NCBI GenBank assembly: GCA_963643985.1
Contig: CAVINP010000057.1
Span: 1 to 12,621, forward strand
Reading direction: 5' to 3'
Source of the DNA: SFTH01 sp963643985
GTDB lineage: Bacteria > Bacillota > Clostridia > Christensenellales > Aristaeellaceae
DNA: 12,621 nucleotides
Shown here: piece by piece, positions 6,799 to 12,621 of the stretch
Numbering within the stretch: the first letter of the stretch is position 1
How the letters are laid out: every line of letters starts with the position of its first letter
Position numbers and translations under genes: made by a program
Notes under the pieces: generated by a model
What the model was told of the DNA's origin: nothing
Seen by the model: only the letters and a program-made list of their open reading frames with translations
Databases searched by the model: none

Positions 6799-8589
6799 AT
6801 GAGCATATTTGACTGCATAAGTCTGCTGGGCAGCCTGGGTCTCTTCCTCTACGGCATGCGCGTGATGGGCGACGGCCTGAAGAAGAACAACGGCACGGCC
6901 ATGCAGAAGGCACTGGAACGCGTGACCAACAACAGCTTCAAGGGTTTCCTTCTGGGCGTACTGGTCACGGCGCTGATTCAAAGCTCCAAGGCCACGATCG
7001 TACTGACGGCCGGCCTGGTTGCCTCGGGCATGCTGACACTGCGACAGTCGGTGGGCATTGTGCTGGGCGCGAACGTCGGCACGACGATCACCGGCCAGAT
7101 CATCCGCCTGATGGACCTGAACGGTTCGGGCGGCAGCCAATGGATCAACTTCTTCAAGCCTGCAACGCTGGCTCCCTTTGCGGCGCTGCTGGGCATCGTT
7201 TTCATCATGTTCATCAAGACCAAGAGCGCCAACACCATAGGCGAAATCGCCATGGGCTTCGGTATACTCTTCACGGGTCTGATCGGTATGACTGCGGCGG
7301 TGGAACCGCTGTCCACCTCCGGCGGCTTTGTAGACCTCATCGCACGCTTTGCCGACAAGCCTTTCCTGGCCTTCCTGCTCGGCGCAGCCATCACATTTAT
7401 CACGCAAAGTTCCTCGGCCAGCGTCGGTATGGTGCAGACGCTGTCCACGACGGGCGTGCTGACGTTCAAGCTTGTTTTCCCCATTCTGCTGGGCATTTAT
7501 CTGGGCGAGTGCATCACCATCGCGCTGATGTGCGCCATCGGCACCAATTCCGAAGCCAAGCGTACGGGTCTGGTCACCGTTGTTTTCAACTGCATCGGCA
7601 TACCGTGGCTGCTGCTGGTGGTCTCGGCCGCGCATCGCGTTGGCATACTGGACAGCCTCTGGAATTCTGTGATGAACAGCGGCACCATCGCCAATACCCA
7701 TACGCTCTTTAACCTCTGCGAGGCCGTGCCCATGCTGCCTTTTGCGGGGCTGATCTATAAGTTCGTGCTCAAGCTCATACCGCGCAAGCAGGATGAGAAT
7801 GTGCTCATGGATGCCGTGGCGCAGAAGCTCGATGAGAAGCTCTTTCTCTCGCCCAAGCTCGCGCTCAATGCCGCACACAGGGTCATTCAGGTGATGCAGC
7901 GCCTGGCCACGGACAACACCTCGCACGCCATGGAGCTCTTCGGTCACTACGATGAGACCAAGGCGGAGAAGCTCAACAAGCGCGAGGACGAAATCGATCA
8001 GATGGCGGATGCGGTGGACGAGTATCTGATTCACCTCTCCTCCAACGTGGACAGCGAGGACGACAGCGATCTGCTCAACTACTACCTGCAGTGCCAGTCC
8101 GAGATGGAGCGCATCGGCGATCTGGCCACCAATCTGGTGGAGAATGCCGAGACGCTCAAAAATCAGAGTATGCCTCTGTCCGAGGCGGCACAGCATGAGC
8201 TGGCCGTGCTCGGCGACGCCCTCAACGAGATACTCGACTATGCGGCAGCCTGCTTCGGTGACTTTGACATGGAAGCGGCCACACGCATCGAGCCGCTCGA
8301 GGAAGTGATCGACGATTTGGTGGCCGTCATCAAGAAGCGCCACATCCGCCGCTTGCGCGAGGGCCAGTGTGGCACGAACACGGGCGTGACGTTCGTGGAT
8401 GCGCTGACGAATATCGAGCGCATTTCCGACCAGTGCTCCAACATTGCCGTCTACACGCTGGCGATTCACAATTCCCGGCTGATGCGCAACCGTCACGAGT
8501 ATATCCAGCGGCTGCATGAGGGCGGCGACGAGTTCTACAACCGCGAATACGAGCGCCAGCGCGGCGTCTACCTGAGCGAATTTGCATAA
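6799..8589 (+). CDS. Na+/phosphate cotransporter family protein with PhoU-like tail
   Basis: This 596-residue membrane protein of the NptA/YjbB type (Na_Pi_cotrans family) is expected to move phosphate coupled to sodium. It carries the two inverted-repeat signature motifs. The first reads IQSSKAT with Q at 61, and the second TQSSSAS with Q at 203. Helices surround both, for example GVLVTALIQ and FLLGAAITF. From about residue 343 the protein becomes a charged helical domain similar to PhoU, ending near 590. The reading frame is open back to a TTG at 6709, but ATG 6799 is chosen because it has GGAGG at 6783-6787 and the family N-terminus SLLGSLGLFLYGMRVMGDGL begins there. The lysine in the first QSS motif differs from the common QSSSAT. 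No other phosphate genes are adjacent. Confidence 0.92.
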   Translation: MSIFDCISLLGSLGLFLYGMRVMGDGLKKNNGTAMQKALERVTNNSFKGFLLGVLVTALIQSSKATIVLTAGLVASGMLTLRQSVGIVLGANVGTTITGQIIRLMDLNGSGGSQWINFFKPATLAPFAALLGIVFIMFIKTKSANTIGEIAMGFGILFTGLIGMTAAVEPLSTSGGFVDLIARFADKPFLAFLLGAAITFITQSSSASVGMVQTLSTTGVLTFKLVFPILLGIYLGECITIALMCAIGTNSEAKRTGLVTVVFNCIGIPWLLLVVSAAHRVGILDSLWNSVMNSGTIANTHTLFNLCEAVPMLPFAGLIYKFVLKLIPRKQDENVLMDAVAQKLDEKLFLSPKLALNAAHRVIQVMQRLATDNTSHAMELFGHYDETKAEKLNKREDEIDQMADAVDEYLIHLSSNVDSEDDSDLLNYYLQCQSEMERIGDLATNLVENAETLKNQSMPLSEAAQHELAVLGDALNEILDYAAACFGDFDMEAATRIEPLEEVIDDLVAVIKKRHIRRLREGQCGTNTGVTFVDALTNIERISDQCSNIAVYTLAIHNSRLMRNRHEYIQRLHEGGDEFYNREYERQRGVYLSEFA

Positions 8590-8624
8590 AAATGAAACAA
8601 ACAGGGGCTTTTTCAAGTCACTGG

Positions 8625-8653
8625 TTGTATTGCACCCCTCAGACGGCTATAAT
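8625..8653 (+). promoter_or_regulatory. Promoter of the tandem L,D-transpeptidase operon
   Basis: TTGTAT (8625-8630), 17 bases, then consensus TATAAT (8648-8653). It lies 44 bases upstream of the ATG at 8697. It would fall inside the coding region if the earlier ATG at 8592 were used, which supports the later start. Confidence 0.72.
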
Positions 8654-8696
8654 CGGAATCATAGTTTACACCACGGAAGGAATCGGGGAAGAACGC

Positions 8697-10679
8697 ATGA
8701 AGAAGGTCAAGAGATTTCTGCTGATTGTACTTGCAACGCTGTTCGTGCTCTGCGATCTGGCCGCCGCACCTGCATCCGCGGCCTACGACAAGCCCTACTA
8801 TATCGAGGTCGATCTGACCAACCAGATCGTCACGATATACAATACATCCGACAAGTCCATTGCACGCCAGTGCCTCTGCTCGGCGGGCATGAACGATGCC
8901 ACGATCACGGGTGTGTGGTACATGCCGGAGCGGCAGAACAGCATGGAGCGCAAGGAATGGTATTATTTCCGCTTCTTCAACTGCTATGCAAAGTGGGCTA
9001 CGCGCTACTACTACAACTATTTCTTCCATTCCATTACATTCAACGACAACAGCAACGATGCCATGAATGCCAAGGCTGCCTCACAGTTCGGCGTACCGGC
9101 GTCGCACGGCTGCATCCGCATGCGCGTGGAGGACGCGGAGTTCATTGCCAAGAACTGCCTGACCGGCACGCGCGTGGAGGTACTCAAGAGCGGCGTCAAG
9201 GATGAGGATCTGCGCCAGCTGCTCTATATCTCTTCCTATACGGGGGAGGACGGCATGACCTATTCCGAGTTTCTGGGCGTTTCTGCGGATTCCCTCGGCC
9301 GCGGCAGCTCCGGTTCGGAGGTTTCCGACATCCAGACCCGCATGACCGAGCTGGGCTACTACGAGGGCGGCGCGACCGGCACCTATGACAATGCGCTGGT
9401 CGGTGCGGTCAAGAATCTGCAAAAGGATTTGGGACTTGCGCAGACGGGCGTCATTTCCCAGGAACTGGAAGACGTCATTTTCTCCGACGAGGCCCCCGTA
9501 TCCGCCGGCCAGATCACCATCAGCGAGGGCATGAGCGGCCCGGTGGTCAAAAAGCTGCAGGAGGCACTGCAGAGCCTGGGCCTGTACTCCGGCGCGATAG
9601 ACAGCATATACGATGTCGAGGTCAGCGACGCGGTCACGACCTTCCAGAAGGTCTGCGGCTACGATGCGGACGGCGTGGCCACAGCCGAGGTGCAGCAGGC
9701 CATCTACTACGAACTCAGTCAGGTGCGTGAACAGCTGGGTGAGGGCGAAATCACGGCAAGCGTTTCCAATGAGGAGATCACGATGGCGAAGGTCAGCGCG
9801 ACCAGCAAGATCATCGTGCGCGAGAAGCCGTCCACGGAGAGTGCAGAAATCGGCAAGGTCTCCGACGGCGATACGCTGACGGTCACCGCCGTTTCCGGCG
9901 ACTGGGCGGCCGTCTCTTCCGGCTCCGCCGGCGGCTATGTGAAGACAAAGTACCTGAAGTCCTATACCGAGACGAACCCCGTGCTGACGCTCACCTCTTC
10001 GAGCGGCGAATCCGTCACGCTGGGCACAACGCTTGCACAGAAACAGTCGGGCGCGACGGATATCAAGACCGAGCTTTCCGAGTATTTCGCAAGCGAGCAG
10101 TTCATGGACTACCTTAACGAGACGGTCACCTTCTGCACGGTCAACACCGGCTCGGACGATGTGGCTCTGAACCTGCGGGCAGAGCCTTCGGGCGAGGGCG
10201 AAATACTGGCCAAGATCCCCAATGGCACCAAGATGCGCGTGCTCTCGAGTGCGGACGGCTGGACGAAGGTCGGCTATGACGAAGTGATCGGCTACCTGAT
10301 GGATGAGTACCTGACGTTCTCCGAAGGCCTTGCGAGCGAGGTTGAGAGCACGGCGGTCGAAAAGGAGAGCGAGACGCTCACCGGCGGCGGCATCGTGCTG
10401 GGCCAGGGCTACGACGTGGTCGAGGGCACAGAGGATCAGCTCGTGGTCAGCGACGGCGAAACGACTCTGGCCGTGACCGTGCCCGACAAGCGTGACGGCC
10501 ATGTGAACGTATACGAAGAGGCATCCGACAGTTCCGAAGTCATCTGGACCTTGAAGTCGGATGTCGAGGTTGAAGTGGTTTCCGTGGACGAGGATACCGG
10601 TTGGGTGACCATCAAGGGCACGGATGATCAGATCGGCTACGTGAAGGATACCAACCTGTCGTTCCGGCTGGTGGCGTGA
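8697..10679 (+). CDS. Secreted L,D-transpeptidase with two PG-binding and three SH3b domains (first paralogue)
   Basis: This 660-residue protein likely makes 3-3 crosslinks in peptidoglycan outside the membrane. A signal peptide (MKKVKRF, hydrophobic core, cleavage after ASA near 28) precedes the YkuD domain at about 30-165. The catalytic signature ASHGCIRM has His137 and Cys139. A linker YTGEDGMTYSEFLG leads to two PG_binding_1 repeats (about 198-262 and 273-340). Three SH3b-like domains follow at about 363-422, 481-543 and 599-660; the third is the most divergent. ATG 8697 is chosen over an in-frame ATG at 8592 because a promoter lies between them and the signal peptide begins at 8697. The ribosome site GGGGAA (8685-8690) is modest. 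It forms an operon with its downstream paralogue. Two cysteines (RQCLCSAG) near the start of the catalytic domain are absent in the paralogue. Confidence 0.9.
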   Translation: MKKVKRFLLIVLATLFVLCDLAAAPASAAYDKPYYIEVDLTNQIVTIYNTSDKSIARQCLCSAGMNDATITGVWYMPERQNSMERKEWYYFRFFNCYAKWATRYYYNYFFHSITFNDNSNDAMNAKAASQFGVPASHGCIRMRVEDAEFIAKNCLTGTRVEVLKSGVKDEDLRQLLYISSYTGEDGMTYSEFLGVSADSLGRGSSGSEVSDIQTRMTELGYYEGGATGTYDNALVGAVKNLQKDLGLAQTGVISQELEDVIFSDEAPVSAGQITISEGMSGPVVKKLQEALQSLGLYSGAIDSIYDVEVSDAVTTFQKVCGYDADGVATAEVQQAIYYELSQVREQLGEGEITASVSNEEITMAKVSATSKIIVREKPSTESAEIGKVSDGDTLTVTAVSGDWAAVSSGSAGGYVKTKYLKSYTETNPVLTLTSSSGESVTLGTTLAQKQSGATDIKTELSEYFASEQFMDYLNETVTFCTVNTGSDDVALNLRAEPSGEGEILAKIPNGTKMRVLSSADGWTKVGYDEVIGYLMDEYLTFSEGLASEVESTAVEKESETLTGGGIVLGQGYDVVEGTEDQLVVSDGETTLAVTVPDKRDGHVNVYEEASDSSEVIWTLKSDVEVEVVSVDEDTGWVTIKGTDDQIGYVKDTNLSFRLVA

Positions 10680-10690
10680 GGAAACAGAAG

Positions 10691-12565
10691 ATGATGATAA
10701 AGCGCATCACGGCCGTGCTGGTCTGCCTTGTGCTGCTGCTGTCTGTGGCGGGCAACGCATCGGCGGATTCGGCCTACGACATGCCCTACTACATCGAGGT
10801 TGATATCGTCAACCAGATCGTCACGGTCTACAATACTTCGGACGGCTCGATTGCCCGTCAGATGCTCACGTCCTCGGGTATGAACAATTCCACCCCTATC
10901 GGCACGTTTTACATGATCGAGAAGGGGAGGGCGTCCGAGCGTGGCGAATGGACGTGGTTTCAGCAGTATCACTGCTATGTCAAGTACGCAACGCGCATCT
11001 ACAGGGGCTATATGTTCCACTCGCTCCCCTTTGAAGAGAAGGACGAGAGCACGATGATGGCGGATGCCGTGGAGCAGTTCGGCACGCCGACCTCGCACGG
11101 TTGCATGCGCCTGCGCGTGGACGATGCCAGATTCATTGCCAAGGAGTGCCTGGTGGGCACGATGGTGCGCATATTTGATGACGGCGAACCGGACGAGGAA
11201 CTGCGGCAGTTGCTGATGGTGTCCTCCTATACGGGCGAGGACGGCATGACCTATTCCGAATTCCTGGGCTATTCCGAGGATTCGCTCAGCCGCGGCACGG
11301 CGGGCACGGAGGTATCGGATCTGCAGTACCGCCTGATCGATCTGGGCTATTTCGACGCCGAACCCGACGGACGCTACGGCACGGAGACCATTGCGGCCGT
11401 GAAACGCCTGCAGAGCGATCTGGGCGTTACACAGAGCGGCGTGGTCAGCAGCGAACTGAAGGATGTCATCTATTCCGACGATGCCCCCGTTTCAAGCGGC
11501 CTGATTGATCTGCAGGAGGGACGCAGCGGCCCGGTCGTGAAGAAGCTGCAGGAGGCGCTGCAGACGCTGGGCCTCTATTCGGGCGACATGGACAGCATCT
11601 ATGACGTCGAGGTCAGCGATGCCGTCAGGCTCTTCCAGGAGGCCTGCGGTTATGTGGCCGACGGCTGCGCGAGCGCGGAGATTCAGCAGGCCATCTATTA
11701 CCAGCTCGATAAGGTCAACGAGAGTGTGGGAGATGCACCGCAACTCGAGCTTGTGCAGGAAGAGATTCAGATGGCACAGCTGAGCAGCGACGGCATCAAC
11801 ATTATCGTGCGCGAGGGCCCGTCAACGGACAGCGCGAGCGTCGGCAAGCTTCGCGATGGCGAGACGATGCAGGTGCTGGGCGTTGAGGGCGATTGGGTGC
11901 ATATTTCCAAGGATTCCGCGAGCGGCTATGTGCTGAGCAAGTACCTCACGGCATTGACACAGTACAACGTGGTTCTGAAGTATTCCGGCAACGGCGCGGA
12001 GTACTCTATCGGCCACACCACAGCTGAATATCAGGCGGGAGCACAAAATTTCGCGGATGAATTTTCAAAGTATTACACCGCCGAGAGCTCTTCCGATGAT
12101 ACGACTGCGGAAAGCGTCAGCTACGTGACGGTCAATACCGGCTCGGACGATGTGAGCCTGAACCTGCGGGCCGAGCCTTCGGGCGAGGGCGAAGTGCTGG
12201 CCAAGGTGCCCAACGGCACGAGCCTGCGCGTGATTTCCGCCGAGGACGGCTGGACGAAGGTCGGCTACGATGAAACGATCGGCTATCTGCTCAACGATTA
12301 TCTGAGCTTTTCAGACGGAACCGAAGTCGATGACGGCGAGGAGGCGGGCGAACAGATACTGGCCGATGTGCTGAGAAATGATGACGGCAGCGAGGCTGTG
12401 CTTTATGATGCCGGCTCGGACGATGCCAACAGCCTGGGCACGATCGCCGCAGGTACACAGGTGGAAGTGCTCGAGATCGTCGAGGGCGACAACTGGGTGC
12501 TCGTCAGCTGTCAGGGCCAGCAGGGATACATGAAGGACGTCAATCTGCAATTTGAACTGATGTGA
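10691..12565 (+). CDS. Secreted L,D-transpeptidase with two PG-binding and three SH3b domains (second paralogue)
   Basis: This 624-residue protein is a close paralogue of the preceding gene, with the same domain order. A signal peptide (KRITAV, hydrophobic core, NASA) is followed by a YkuD domain at about 25-160 with TSHGCMRL (His136, Cys138) and a substrate-side STPIGTF. The shared linker YTGEDGMTYSEFLG precedes PG_binding_1 repeats at about 196-262 and 271-338. SH3b-like domains lie at about 361-421, 478-541 and 564-624. The expected reaction is peptidoglycan 3-3 crosslinking. ATG 10691 is preferred because GAGG (10678-10681) is nine bases upstream. A GTG at 10676 overlapping the previous stop (GTGA) would add five residues and is possible. 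No promoter was seen between the genes, so co-transcription and translational coupling are likely. No intrinsic terminator is visible before the window ends. Confidence 0.9.
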   Translation: MMIKRITAVLVCLVLLLSVAGNASADSAYDMPYYIEVDIVNQIVTVYNTSDGSIARQMLTSSGMNNSTPIGTFYMIEKGRASERGEWTWFQQYHCYVKYATRIYRGYMFHSLPFEEKDESTMMADAVEQFGTPTSHGCMRLRVDDARFIAKECLVGTMVRIFDDGEPDEELRQLLMVSSYTGEDGMTYSEFLGYSEDSLSRGTAGTEVSDLQYRLIDLGYFDAEPDGRYGTETIAAVKRLQSDLGVTQSGVVSSELKDVIYSDDAPVSSGLIDLQEGRSGPVVKKLQEALQTLGLYSGDMDSIYDVEVSDAVRLFQEACGYVADGCASAEIQQAIYYQLDKVNESVGDAPQLELVQEEIQMAQLSSDGINIIVREGPSTDSASVGKLRDGETMQVLGVEGDWVHISKDSASGYVLSKYLTALTQYNVVLKYSGNGAEYSIGHTTAEYQAGAQNFADEFSKYYTAESSSDDTTAESVSYVTVNTGSDDVSLNLRAEPSGEGEVLAKVPNGTSLRVISAEDGWTKVGYDETIGYLLNDYLSFSDGTEVDDGEEAGEQILADVLRNDDGSEAVLYDAGSDDANSLGTIAAGTQVEVLEIVEGDNWVLVSCQGQQGYMKDVNLQFELM

Positions 12566-12569
12566 TCTT

Positions 12570-12621
12570 AGAGCGTGTTTCTAAATTCGCCACGATGCAT
12601 TTTCGGCGTCTTTGCCTGCAT
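12570..12621. repeat. Possible edge of an interspersed repeat, cut by the window end
   Basis: The last bases after the stop codon contain no gene start and no terminator. A stretch beginning TTAGAGCGTGTTTCTAAATT resembles, from memory, terminal sequences of small non-autonomous elements in gut Firmicutes. An ATGCA at 12596-12600 is mirrored by TGCAT at the very end (12617-12621). The element, if any, is truncated by the window boundary, so this is only a suggestion. Confidence 0.2.

Noticed and set aside
6661..8616. 651-codon open frame on the minus strand opposite the Na/Pi cotransporter
   Set aside because: It shadows a clear family member along its length, has Arg/His/Gln-rich composition, and shows no domain or convincing ribosome site.
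8604..8639. Possible terminator AGGGG...CCCCT after the cotransporter gene
   Set aside because: The arms are short and about 26 bases apart, overlap the next promoter, and are not followed by a T-run.
8592..8696. N-terminal extension of the first L,D-transpeptidase from ATG 8592
   Set aside because: A near-consensus promoter (8625-8653) lies inside it, and a typical signal peptide starts only at 8697.
9081..10502. 473-codon minus-strand frame opposite the first L,D-transpeptidase
   Set aside because: It is antisense to catalytic, PG-binding and SH3b domains and has no independent start signals.

Overview
The window looks like a piece of a moderately GC-rich Gram-positive (Clostridia-like Firmicutes) chromosome. 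This is inferred from near-consensus sigma-A-type promoters, GGAGG-type ribosome sites, a lipoprotein, a sortase-like C-terminus on one small surface protein, and L,D-transpeptidases fused to PG_binding_1 and SH3b domains. I cannot assign a genus. Genes fill most of the window. No tRNA, rRNA, CRISPR array or transposase gene is visible.

Layout. Bases 1-213 hold five adjacent stem-loops, two of which share the same outer arms around different inner stems. Bases 267-2093 (minus) encode a lipoprotein with six peptidoglycan-binding repeats and no recognisable enzyme domain. Bases 2169-4100 (minus) encode a large polytopic membrane protein resembling GT-C glycosyltransferases. A divergent promoter region follows. 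Bases 4358-4825 (plus) encode a small secreted Ig-like protein with a VPKSGD, hydrophobic stretch and RRR tail, closed by an intrinsic terminator. Then come tgt (queuosine tRNA modification, 4906-6030) and yajC (Sec translocase accessory subunit, 6144-6497). yajC has its own very good promoter and is followed by a terminator.

Next is a Na+/phosphate cotransporter with a PhoU-like tail (6799-8589), preceded by a structured, AT-rich leader. The right third is a two-gene operon (8697-10679 and 10691-12565). It encodes paralogous secreted L,D-transpeptidases, each with the order signal peptide, YkuD catalytic domain, two PG_binding_1 repeats and three SH3b-like domains. The last 56 bases contain no gene and may be the edge of an interspersed repeat.

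Together, the flanking genes form a cell-wall-oriented set: two wall-crosslinking enzymes, one wall-binding lipoprotein, one candidate wall-anchored Ig protein and one membrane glycosyltransferase-like protein. They surround housekeeping genes for tRNA modification, secretion and phosphate transport. No clearly new defence or mobile system was found. The most unusual items are the hairpin array at the left edge, the tandem L,D-transpeptidase pair and the small Ig protein with a non-canonical sorting-like tail.
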